Shown here: in pieces, positions 32,560 to 42,212 of the stretch
Position numbering within the stretch: the first letter of the stretch is position 1
Layout of the letters: every line of letters begins with the position of its first letter
DNA from: Limnephilus marmoratus
Taxonomy: Eukaryota; Arthropoda; Insecta; Trichoptera; Limnephilidae
DNA length: 64,000 nt
Direction of reading: 5' to 3'
NCBI GenBank assembly: GCA_917880885.1
Contig: OU862917.1
Location: 32,972,104-33,036,103 of the forward strand
Notes under the pieces: generated by a model
Databases searched by the model: none
What the model saw: only the letters and a program-made list of their open reading frames with translations
Told to the model about the DNA's origin: nothing
Made by a program: the position numbers and the translations under genes

Positions 32560-33170
32560 TTTTGAAAATTTGTAAGTGTTATGGTTATTATATGCTGCTG
32601 AAACATATCCAAAATAAAAATATTTGAAAGAGAAATATTCAAAATATTCAGAAGAAAAATACATATGTAATGAGAGGGGGGAGTAGAAGGTGGGGAAAGG
32701 TTGAGGGAGAGATGCACAGTAGGTACAGAGGACAAATGGGAAAAAAATAATTTGAAGCAGAATATTCAAAAGAAACATATCCAAAAGTAAAATAATTAAA
32801 AGAAAAAATATTTAAAACGAAAATATTTAAAGAAAAATATTTCAAAGAAAAATATTTAAAATCAAAACATTGAAGCGAAAAATATTTAGAAGTTAAACAT
32901 CCAAAAGGAAAATATTTGAAGAAAATACATTTTAAACAGTAAATAAATCTAATTTTTAAACAGTAATCTTTAAAAAGAAAAACTTTAAGAGAACCATAAT
33001 ATCCAAAAGAAAAATATTTGAAATAAAAATATTTAAATGAAAAATATATAAAAGTTAAACATTCAAAAGGAAAATATTGTAATGAAAAATATTCAAAGGA
33101 GAAACTTTTAAAACAGTAATCTTTAAGATATAGAATTTTAAGAGAGAGATATTTGATTGACAAATGAAAA
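32560..33170 (-). repeat. 600-bp degenerate minisatellite between ORF1 and ORF2 of element C
   Basis: On the plus strand it is built from drifting copies of a roughly 14-17-bp unit such as gaaaaatatttaaaa/agaaaatatttgaa. It is open in more than one minus-strand frame, giving Phe/Tyr/Lys-rich repeats (YFSFKYFYFKYFS). Unit drift and lack of start context argue for a repeat rather than a gene. Confidence 0.75.
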
Positions 33171-33226
33171 ATATACGAAACTAAAGAAAATAAGAGAGAA
33201 GAGTTTTCGTTTAGGTCTCGCTGATT

Positions 33227-34219
33227 TTACGGTTGGCTGGGACGAGGGTCTCCAGCATCGGATCCAGGGAGAGGAGAGAAATTCCGCTGGACCTCCATCT
33301 TGTTCAGAACTTCCTCCTTGGATATGATAATTGGCGGGGAAGTTGAGTTGCGTCGAGCGAAGATTTGACAGTTTTTTAGCCAAACATATTAGAACCCCCG
33401 TTCTTTGGCCAGAACTCTCGCCCGAAAGAAAAGATTTTTATTTACCTTAGTGAGGTCGTCATTGACGTAGATATTTTTTGGTGTTCCAGCGAACCCGATG
33501 TCAGCCGTGGTTAAGCCTTTCCTCGCTTTAATCGCCTGAAGGAACTGGTTCTTCAGGCTTCGATTAGTGAGTTTTAAAATAATTGACTTTGTCATATCAG
33601 GGCGGTTTCCGTTTGTAGCCACACGAGTTACGAATTCCACATCACTTTCGCCAATGCTAATGTTGTTTACGTTTGATATTTTCTTAATTATATTCATAAG
33701 GTTTTCATCAGTTCGGTGAGGTATTCCCTTGATTTCCAGGTTTTGTAACCTGGCCCATTGGTCGCGTTTATTTAATTCATCTGCAAAAACGCGTACTTCC
33801 TTTCGTAGATATGTGACCTCTGTTTCCAGGTTCTCAACTTTTTCTAAACGTTTTTCGAGTGTGTTTATTCTCTTCCCGAATGCTGCTACGTCCTTGTGAC
33901 AGCTCTCTACTGAATTTTGAACTCCTTGTACTTCTTCTCGTAGGATTTTTATGTCTTCGTGTAGAGTCTTGAAGGATGATAAGTCGCTCTGGATTCTTCT
34001 GATATCTGCCATGATAGTGCTGATATCCTGGTGACCGACAACAATGTTTGAGGACTTACAGGAGCTGCACCGCCAGACAGATCTCAGTTCTAACTTCAGT
34101 TTTTTTAAGTTTTCTTCCGAAATACCTCCACATTTGTAGTGGAAGTATTCTTTGCATGATGAGCATTGAGGACCATGTGAGATTGTAGATTTGCAAACTC
34201 CGCAGTTATTCATGATCAA
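33227..34219 (-). pseudogene. element C ORF1: PHD finger and coiled-coil protein with one stop
   Basis: Starts at ATG 34219. PHD-type Cys/His cluster in the first 60 residues (NCGVCKSTISHGPQCSSCK, FHYKCGGISEE, VWRCSSCK), then coiled coil (about 70-165, e.g. RINTLEKRLEKVENLETEV), then an RRM-like region (LQNLEIKGIPHRTDENLMNI, SIILKLTNRSLKNQFLQAI) and IYVNDDLTKVNKNLFFRARV. A TAA at 33389-33391 interrupts RGF-YVWLKNCQIFARR. The frame then remains open to 33227 (VEVLNKMEVQ-like end), so one nonsense change inactivates a protein of about 330 residues. It closely parallels element B's ORF1. Confidence 0.85.
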
Positions 34220-34760
34220 TTAGTTTGTTTAAATTTATTACGTTAATTCGCACCAGCGCCTGATTGCCGCAATCCGTTGAGCATAAACGGGCAATGATAA
34301 TACTTTCCACCAATGGTAACACTAGGTGACGACACTTTCAACCAATGATGATTCAAATGTTCGCGTCCGCGCGTTTAGATTGTTATTGATTTCAGATATA
34401 TTTTTACTGAATAATTGTGATTTTAAATTCACAATTTCGTACAGCACTCACTATTATGCAGAAAACTAACTGACTTAAAATGTTAAACACGAGATGATTT
34501 AGACTGAGCGACACTTTCTTTTGTATTTGCTTGCAAACCGACCTTGTTTATGTAAATTTAATACGGAACGTATTTCACTATTATACACTGATAGATAGTA
34601 GGTAGATGTTTATTTTCCTTACACTACAAATAAGGTGTTTTGCCACAATGACAGGTGTTAAATAATTATTAATCTCTTTATATTTTAATATACGACAAGT
34701 TTAAAAGAATATAATATCCAAGAAAAATAGTTCAATTTATTATGATCTTCTTGTTCACAG

Positions 34761-34988
34761 AGTTATATATTGTAGACGATTGGAATACTTTAGAAAGTTG
34801 CACGAATGACCAATCTTATTGGTTTACTGAATACAAAGATGGTATTGCTAGTTTTATGGCAGAGACAGCGCCTTGCAAGCTGCCGTGCAACGAGACCTAT
34901 GGGTGGATGTGTGGCGAGTATAAAGGGATGCGGACTCTATTCGAAAACGCTTGCCTGATGGATCGGTACAATTGTTTGCATAAAACCG
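34761..34988 (+). CDS. exon of a secreted Cys-rich protein gene, Kazal-like (exon B)
   Basis: Acceptor ttcttgttcacag ends at 34760. The frame reads LYIVDDWNTLESCTNDQ, SYWFTEYKDGIASFMAETAP, then CKLPCNETYGWMCGEYKG and MRTLFENACLMDRYNC. C-x3-C-x7-C-...-N-x-C-x6-C with an aromatic before the third Cys resembles a Kazal domain, a protease-inhibitor fold in insect secreted proteins. The usual PVCG is WMCG here. A GC donor (G|GCAAGT) at 34989 gives an in-frame join to 35584. The alternative GT donor at 34993 would give a stop soon after the join. Kazal identity is moderate; binding target unknown. Confidence 0.5.
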
Positions 34989-35583
34989 GCAAGTATTATG
35001 TTTTGTTTTAGGACGCCATCATCCGTTCTCTTTTGCATTCAATTAATCGACACCTCCATTCAAAATGACCTCAGTGGCCGAGTAGATGATCCTGGTCTCT
35101 GGATACGGAGAAGAAACCTTCTAAACTGCTTTTCGTAATCTTAAGAGGAAGCCACAAGCCAAAAATGTACATATTGTTAATGTGCCTTATATCGCCACGA
35201 ATTTGGGTAATGAGTAAAAGGCATGAAAATCACTTGGCAAACGGAGTTTAGAAACGCTCGATTTCAAGCGCAAATATCTTTTATTTGTTTTGTGAACAAT
35301 ATTATAAGAAAGAAAAAGCAAATCAAGGGAAAATTTCACATACAATCTTAGCCGTAATATTGTATTTTTGCGTTGTTTCTTATAAACGTTCAAACATTTT
35401 TATTAAAAAAATATTGTTTTATTAGTTAACGCTTATATTTTTTAAAACATATTTAGCAATTTCATTTTAATTTTGCTCAAGCGAAGCAATATGATAGTTT
35501 TTTTTAATTCAAAATACCTATATAAAAATCATAATCTAAACTATGCCTTTTCTATAACTATGCTTTTGTATATTTGTTTATAG

Positions 35584-35696
35584 CTTTTAAAAACGTTACC
35601 GATTGGAAAGGCGAAGAAATGGATTGCCCTGATTGTGCAGTTAGCAGGGATACACCTAAAAACATAAAATGGATGTTAAATAATACGTTATTTTGA
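35584..35696 (+). CDS. terminal exon of the Cys-rich protein gene (exon C)
   Basis: Acceptor tatatttgtttatag ends at 35583. Joined with the spare G of exon B it reads AFKNVTDWKGEEMDCPDCAV, then SRDTPKNIKWMLNNTLF and TGA (35694-35696). Two cysteines would supply the last Kazal-type Cys plus one more. An AATAAA signal lies about 100 bp downstream. If exon B used the GT donor instead, this exon would be read out of frame with an early stop, so the GC-AG reading is preferred. Confidence 0.45.
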
Positions 35697-35799
35697 TATC
35701 AATCACAATTTTGAGAGGAATTGCTTACAATATTATTATGTATTATAATTGTTCGGGATATTTTATTTTGTGTTAGGTAGAGTGTATTTTATTTCATTA

Positions 35800-35805
35800 A
35801 ATAAA
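35800..35805 (+). terminator. candidate polyadenylation signal of the Cys-rich gene
   Basis: AATAAA followed by an A-run, 104 bp after the TGA of exon C. The genome is AT-rich, so isolated AATAAA has limited weight. Confidence 0.35.
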
Positions 35806-35811
35806 AAAAAA

Positions 35812-35895
35812 ATCCGAGTAAGCAATTTACACGCGATAGAAGTGAAACCTTCAAAAAACTAAATTAGACAAGGGCGGGGAGACTACGAAGCACTT
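35812..35895 (+). repeat. dispersed repeat family H, partial copy
   Basis: Reads ...gatagaagtgaaaccttca and acaagggcggggagactac, matching the first half of the unit at 23545. It begins right after the A-run following the candidate poly(A) signal. Confidence 0.7.
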
Positions 35896-35896
35896 T

Positions 35897-38029
35897 ATGT
35901 AGGCAATTCACCCTAAAAAGAGTGCTTTGTGCCGATAATGTTATATATTGTAATTGTTCGGGATATTTTCTTTTGTGTTACAATGTGTTTTATTTTCTTA
36001 CATAGAAAAATAAATACAAAAATAACTTATTTTATTAAGATAAATAAATTCTTCTTTTAAAAACATAATAAAATAATGTGTTTTATTTTTAAACAATATA
36101 CTTTCTATGGAAGCACCTATGTACTTTATATAATATGGAAAACACACTGTGTAATCCACCACTTTCAATAAATTAATATATGACAGCCAACCAGGGTATC
36201 TAGCACGGTAGATGTCAGTAACACAGCATCGTTACTGAGCATGACCGCGAATTGCCAACGAACAAACAACATTTCACAACAACTAAGGACGATTTGTTTC
36301 AACAAATTTGAACAATTTTGAACAATTCATCAAATATTTTAAGTTAATTTTCACGTCCTGTGAAAGTTCTATTAAAGTTCTTTGATTATTTTATTTCTAT
36401 GAAGCAACTGGCCTATAATGAGGTAATAATAGAACTTGTATAGAACTAAGACAGAACGTAAAATTTTCTTCAATTGTTTGATGAATTGTTTTAATTTAAA
36501 TAATTACTCCATGATGTGCTATTCGTACAAAAATTATAATGGTTTACTCAAATATCAGTTCGCCAAGAAAAATTTTCGAATTCGAATTTTTCAGAAAAAT
36601 AGGAAGTTACATCCCTAGTGATTTCGACATGTCAAACTAATAGATTTTTACCCTCGTAACCAATATTTCATAAAAACGTTGAAAAATAACAATTTTAACG
36701 TGAAATTACTAATGTTTTTGATAGATATTTCAATAGAACACATGTTTTTATGAAAATATACAATTTCAAGTTGTAATGGTGGACATTTTTTACGAAAGCG
36801 TCCATTCAACGCGATGAAAAATTCCAACCACATGAAAGTGTGCAGTAAAATAACGATTTTTACAAGAAAAAACACTTCAAACCAACTAAATATATTATGA
36901 TGAAAGAGTGGCAAATATATATCTCAACAATAAGGTAAATACTTACTGTTCCATTTTACGATGGTTTTTCTCGAAACAGTCAAAATGTCAGAACGGGGCG
37001 TGCACAAATTTCACACAAATGTTCGTTGTGAAAGATTGACGTTCAATTGGGCGTAGAAAAATAATTTCTATGTTCCATAGATATTTTTGAATACAGACAC
37101 GTAGCATTGTTTATTATCGATATTCCGTTTTTTATTCCATGGTAATCCGTGAACTAGTGATGCAAATAAATCAATTTTTGTAAAAACTCGCGCGATACGT
37201 CAAAACACGCTCTAATGTCTCGACGGCTATTGTTATATTTTCGTCTTTCTCTCACGATGGGTGTTAGTACAATAAATGTGCCCATCAGCGGAGGAGGTAT
37301 AATGGCAAACTCGAATCAAGTTTCGGTGTAAGTTGTATTGGATTAAATAAAAGTATTGTAGGTGGAGGCCTGAAGCCTTATAAGAGGAAGATTAAAGAAA
37401 ATTATCGGTGAAGAGATCACACAAAGCATTAGATAATATAATGCAATTATTATATGTTCCAACATATCTTTAATTGGGCATCTAGTTACATTACGGAGGT
37501 GACTCGTTAGAGTGTAATTAGAGATTCATCTTGTTATATATACATTTATTTTTTTATTTAGAAGAAAAGTAAATGTTTACAATAATAATATGTTACATTA
37601 TGTTACATTATCAGTTTTTATGGTTACCCAATTGGTAGAGAAATATTCTCGGGTCTAATTTATTTATTTATTTATTTATTTATTATTTATTATTAATTTC
37701 AATAACAAGGTTTGTACATGTATGTATAATGTATAGTATGAGTATAGATTCTTTTTTTTTCACAGACCTCCTCACTAGGATTTCCTGTTCTGAGGTGGCC
37801 TGTAGTTTTTTAAAATATTTGTATTTGGTTATTGATTGTCAATTGGGGACATAACTTTAAAATATAAATATGGGTTACATTTCTCGGTGACCCGACAGTT
37901 GGCCCCCCCAAAATAATATTTAATGTGAAATTATTGTTTTTGGTGCATTATTACAAATTTCAAACGTAAAATCGACTAGAAAAATACTTTTAATAATGAG
38001 TTGGCGTAAAAATCAAACGAATTTATTTA
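35897..38029. other. mostly featureless stretch, one weak exon candidate
   Basis: No protein-coding gene identified. At 37302-37327 a short ATG-started segment (codes MANSNQVS) is followed by a consensus donor GTAAGT at 37328 and lies in locally less AT-rich DNA. It could be a first coding exon of an unseen gene to the right, but nothing downstream in the window supports it. A TTTA microsatellite lies at about 37660-37700. Confidence 0.35.
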
Positions 38030-38078
38030 ATATAATGAATAACTTATTACTTTGTATAAAACCACTATATTTAAAACA

Positions 38079-38121
38079 ATATCAACATGTTTCGACAACA
38101 ATGTTGTCTTCATCAGGATAT
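38079..38121 (-). ncRNA. hammerhead ribozyme-like motif of PLE1 inverted copy
   Basis: Minus strand order: ATATC (helix I), CTGATGA, one extra A, helix II GACAAC-AUU-GUUGUC, GAAA, short self-complementary ACATGT with cleavage-site U, then GATAT closing helix I. This matches a minimal type I hammerhead, probably active as a dimer because helix III is so short. The extra A between CUGANGA and helix II is unusual. Activity inferred only. Confidence 0.65.
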
Positions 38122-38363
38122 GTTACTATGATAAATGAAAAACAAGTATAGACAAATTAAAATAAATTATAACATAGACAAAATATTAAAAAGTAGAGGT
38201 GATTAATTACTTACTAATCATAAAAATAGTTATACAAAATTAAATTTAAAAATTATTTAAGGAAAAATAAAATTGCATTTAGATAATAAAATTTTTTTAA
38301 GAATAATTAATTAAAATAATTAGTCTAAATCAAAAAATCAATAATTATAATTGGTTGTAAGTA

Positions 38364-38696
38364 TTAATAAGAAAATAAATTTAAAAGATGGCTATTTTTA
38401 AAAAAGGTTTGGTTATTTATAATATTTAATTTACTATTAATGCTTTTTCTAATTTCTAAAATTTCTAAATTATCCATTTGTATGCCCGTAGTGTTAGTAT
38501 GTAAAATTTTAAGACCTGTATTAATATCAAAAGAATGACTTGTTTCCAAAATATGGTTGGCAAATTCAGAATAATTATTATTATTTAAACATCTTATATG
38601 TTCCTTAACTCGAATGTTAAAATTTCTAGAAGTTTTTCCAATATAAAAAAAGTTACAATCATTACAAATTAATTTATAAACCCCAGATTTGTTCAA
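38364..38696 (-). pseudogene. PLE1 GIY-YIG endonuclease fragment in inverted copy
   Basis: 110 codons: GVYKLICNDCNFFYIGKTSR, FNIRVKEHIRCL, EFANHILETSHSFD and LEILEIRKSINSKLN. This duplicates the C-terminus encoded at 40976-41320, with GVY instead of GAY and lacking one LEI repeat unit. It lacks any attached RT. Confidence 0.85.
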
Positions 38697-38740
38697 AAAA
38701 TCACATTTATCCTTATTATTTAATATATAATTTTTTAAAT

Positions 38741-38786
38741 AATGAATAACTTATTACTTTGTATACAAAGTAATAAGTTATTCATT
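38741..38786. repeat. perfect 46-bp palindrome at PLE1 head-to-head junction
   Basis: aatgaataacttattacttt-gta (38741-38763) is exactly complementary to 38764-38786. It arises where the ends of the two inverted PLE copies meet. Confidence 0.95.
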
Positions 38787-38795
38787 ATATGAAAA

Positions 38796-40862
38796 ATGAT
38801 GCCACAAAATAAATTTGAAGAAGTAATTAAAGCGAGTACGGCTACAAAAGCAAAAATGTACAAAAAATTAACCATCAAGTATAGACTCATTTGTTTAAAT
38901 TTATATTTTTTACGTGAATGTCAAAAACGTCAAATAATTCCAAACTACATAAATTTTAAATTTAAATCGATCTCAAATTCTGCTATAATAGCAAAAATGG
39001 CTTGGCTCAAAGAAGACATAATAAATATATTTAAAAAACGTAATAATATTAAACTACAAATTAAAGTATTGCATATGGAATTGGCTAGTTCTCTACATCC
39101 TCTGGAATGGGACTCTTTTGATGACCATGTAATATTTATTGCGAGCATAAAAGCTTTTAAGAAGAAAGAAGAATTGATGAAGAAACTGAATAAATTAAAT
39201 GTTATTAACGATAAACACCAAAATAAGTTTGGATATAAATCTTTACCATTTGAAAGTGATAATATTAATAAAGTAAAACAAGTTTTAACTTTTAATAATA
39301 TAATCCAAAATACTAACTCAAAAATGCTTAATATTAATAATGATTCAAACATGTTTCATGATCGTGTTGTAAACTTATCAAACCATATTTTTAAAAAAGA
39401 AGAGTTAAATTTATTATCAAAAGGTTTAAATCACAATATACAAATTGAAAATAATAAACAAATTGAATTATTAGCTGTTGATATAAATTGTGCAATAAAT
39501 CAAAAAGATAATTCATATCAATACAAATTTGGTGAAATTATAAAAAACATTAAATCCAATAATCATAATAAAAATAATAACCAATGTGAAGAAAAAAAGC
39601 ATGCTATCAATATTTCTAAAATTACACGTGACAAAAACCTTATAATAACGAAGGCAGATAAAGGAAATTCTATAATTATTTTAGATAAAGTTGATTACAT
39701 AAAAAAGACTTTGGATTTTTTAAAAACTGATAATTTTGAGATTATTAATAAGAATCCTATAAATAAATGCCAGGAAGAAATTTTAAATACTTTAAAATCT
39801 TGCAAAAGTGAAAATATTATTAGTTTATTTAAAAACAAAAAATTAACAATTAATAATCCACAAATTCCAAAATTGTACAGTTTGATAAAAATTCATAAAT
39901 TAGAAAAACCTATTAGATCGGTTGTATCCAATTGTAGTGCCCCTAGTTATAAGTTGGCTTCTACAATAAATAAATTAATTTTTGATAACAAAATTTTTAA
40001 TCCTAAACACACAATAAAAAATTCCCTTGAATTGATTGAAAAATTAAAATCTTTGGATGTACCTAAAAATGCTATGTTAATATCATTCGATGTTGTTAAC
40101 TTATTTCCTAGTGTTCCTCTTTTTGAAACTAAATTTATTATTAAAGAATTACTAGATTCCTCAAACATTTCCAAAAACTTTTCACAGGATTTATATAAAA
40201 TTTTTAATGTTATTCTAAAACAAAATTATTTTCAATTTGACAATATTATTTACAAACAAAAAGATGGATTAGCAATGGGTTCAAGCACTAGTCCCCTAGT
40301 AGCAGATATTTTTTTAAACAATTTTGAAGATAAACTTTTTAAAAGTCGTGCGTTATTATTAAAATATGTTTACTTTTGGAAAAGATATGTAGATGATATT
40401 TTTTGTATATGGACTGGCACTAATAGACAATTAAATATATTTTTAAATTTCATTAATAAACTCAACAAAAAAATTAAATTTACCCTAGAAATTGGAAATA
40501 ATTACAGTTTAAATTTTTTGGATTTAAATATTTCTATAATTAATAATAAATTTGAATTTAACATTTTTCGTAAAGATACATATACAGATATCATTATACA
40601 TGAAACATCTAATCATCCATATTCACAAAAATTAGCAGCTTTTCATACCTTACTAAGTAGATTAATTAATGTTCCCTTATCTTTGAGTAATTTTAAAACA
40701 GAATTAAATACTATTAAACAAATTGCAATTAATAACGGTTATAATTCAAAATTAATAGACAATATGTTAAACAAAAAATATAAGAAAAAGTTTTTTAGAT
40801 CTTTTTTATCTATCCACATGTTGTTGAAAATGATAATAATTGGAGAAAAATTTTATTTTTAA
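38796..40862 (+). pseudogene. PLE1 reverse transcriptase
   Basis: Begins MMPQNKFEEVIKAS within the terminal repeat. The N-terminal 280 residues are Lys/Asn/Ile-rich. RT motifs: TKADKGNSIIILDKVDYI (about 283), IPKLYSLIKIHKLEKPIRSV, SFDVVNLFPSVP (about 430), QKDGLAMGSSTSPLVADIF (about 490), WKRYVDDIFCIWTG (catalytic YVDD about 530) and LNFLDLNISI. PLE RTs resemble telomerase RT and pair with a GIY-YIG nuclease for target nicking. A single-base frameshift near 40797 (aaaaagttttttagatc) diverts the last 20 codons. The other frame (PHVVENDNNWRKILFL) runs straight into the nuclease, so the intact protein was about 840 residues. Confidence 0.92.
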
Positions 40863-40894
40863 ATAATAACATTTCAAATTTAATAATTAAAAAC

Positions 40895-41320
40895 ATGCTA
40901 AATAATGTACAACCAGCTTTTTATACAAACAACAAATTAAAAAATTATATATTAAATAATAAGGATAAATGTGATTTTTTGAACAAATCTGGGGCTTATA
41001 AATTAATTTGTAATGATTGTAACTTTTTTTATATTGGAAAAACTTCTAGAAATTTTAACATTCGAGTTAAGGAACATATAAGATGTTTAAATAATAATAA
41101 TTATTCTGAATTTGCCAACCATATTTTGGAAACAAGTCATTCTTTTGATATTAATACAGGTCTTAAAATTTTACATACTAACACTACGGGCATACAATTG
41201 GATAATTTAGAAATTTTAGAAATTTTAGAAATTAGAAAAAGCATTAATAGTAAATTAAATATTATAAATAACCAAACCTTTTTTAAAAATAGCCATCTTT
41301 TAAATTTATTTTCTTATTAA
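40895..41320 (+). pseudogene. PLE1 GIY-YIG endonuclease domain
   Basis: The first ATG is 40895, but the frame is open from about 40800 and is the natural continuation of the RT. VQPAFYTNNKLKNYIL leads to the nuclease: GAYKLICNDCNFFYIGKTSR (GIY is GAY; YIG kept; CNDC is the usual PLE cysteine pair), FNIRVKEHIRCLNNNNYSEF (catalytic Arg), FANHILETSHSFD (His, Glu) and LEILEILEIRKSINSK with a 12-nt duplicated repeat. It makes the DNA nick used for insertion. The nuclease domain itself has no stop. Confidence 0.9.
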
Positions 41321-41568
41321 TACTTACAACCAATTATAATTATTGATTTTTTGATTTAGACTAATTATTTTAATTAATTATTCTTAAAAAAATTTTATTA
41401 TCTAAATGCAATTTTATTTTTCCTTAAATAATTTTTAAATTTAATTTTGTATAACTATTTTTATGATTAGTAAGTAATTAATCACCTCTACTTTTTAATA
41501 TTTTGTCTATGTTATAATTTATTTTAATTTGTCTATACTTGTTTTTCATTTATCATAGTAACATATCC

Positions 41569-42212
41569 TGTAACGTAATATTTACCTAATATCTATCTTT
41601 ACTTATCACCGCCATCCAAATACTCTCAATATTTCTCTGTATTCAAAATAAAACAAGTGCAGACATGTGGGTAGATTAGTGTAAGAAAAGACGGATTATA
41701 CCAGTAACAAAGATGCAACATTTATTTAAATACTTTCAAACAATTAAGGGTAGAGCATGATTAAATTGATTTAAATCTACCAGGGGTGGTTGATTACCAT
41801 AGGTAAGTCAAATTAATGTGAAACTATTACCTCGGAACATGTGGGTCTCAATAAAAGGAAGAATAATATTTGTAAATCCTGAAGGGCGCCTGTACGGATA
41901 ACCGAACATATTTATAAGGATTTAAATTAAATGCTAAGGATAATAAAATACCAAAGTTAAGCTAAATATCTCGTGATGATTCATTATTAAATATTAATTC
42001 GCTCACGCGTGTTTTGGCCATGACCTTTGGCGGCTTGAAGTTCAGCTGTCCACACCATGAAACTCCCCAGAACCAACTGACGAACGTATCGAAACTTCAT
42101 CTCGATTCGCCCTCTACCGGCGCCTGTACATTTACGGCTGTCAAATTCATCCGGTACCCGCGTGGCTAGAAACTCCGTCTAAATCAGGCCAGTACTTGCC
42201 CAAACTGCTGCA
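41569..42212 (-). repeat. Gypsy-1 3' LTR
   Basis: Plus strand TGTAACGTAATATTT...CAAACTGCTGCA; on the minus strand it starts TGCAGCAG and ends CGTTACA, giving TG/CA ends. The preceding minus-strand sequence TGGCCATGGGGGTAA is a weak purine tract. Confidence 0.95.

Larger units (their letters stand above)
29019..34570 (-). mobile_element. non-LTR retrotransposon with PHD-finger ORF1 (element C)
   Basis: Minus-strand relative of element B. 3' tail (T-rich on plus strand) at 29019-29045, a structured hairpin at 29074-29113, ORF2 32084-29325, a long low-complexity spacer, ORF1 34219-33227, and a 5' UTR ending around 34570 (boundary not resolved). It carries more lesions than B: an ORF1 stop and at least two ORF2 frameshifts. 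It lies immediately upstream of host exon B. Confidence 0.85.
10308..34760 (+). other. putative 24.5-kb intron filled with transposable elements
   Basis: Bounded by the GTAAGTG donor at 10308 and the ttcttgttcacag acceptor ending at 34760. It contains elements A, B, C and D, a Copia fragment, an RTE-like fragment and a hAT. Joining the exons across it keeps the frame open (AAATCATAC-A + AG-TTATAT). A one-in-three chance match of phase cannot be excluded. Confidence 0.4.
38030..38740 (-). mobile_element. inverted, 5'-truncated PLE1 copy
   Basis: On the minus strand this is nearly identical to PLE1's 3' portion (40935-41568 plus 49865-49945). It contains the end of the GIY-YIG frame, the 3' UTR, and a hammerhead-like unit at 38121-38079. 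It joins PLE1 head-to-head at a perfect 46-bp palindrome (38741-38786). Inverted partial copies beside a full unit are a known Penelope arrangement. Confidence 0.88.

Noticed and set aside
32428..33163. Two long minus-strand open frames rich in Phe, Tyr, Lys and Ser
   Set aside because: They are translations of a drifting minisatellite between ORF1 and ORF2 of element C; no start context or domain.
37885..37925. Retroviral-like primer-site motif (ggtgacccgacagttggcc)
   Set aside because: No LTR end next to it and no gag downstream; isolated short similarity.
40895..41320. Stand-alone GIY-YIG homing endonuclease
   Set aside because: Frame is continuous with the upstream PLE RT apart from one base; it is the C-terminal domain of a Penelope-like protein.
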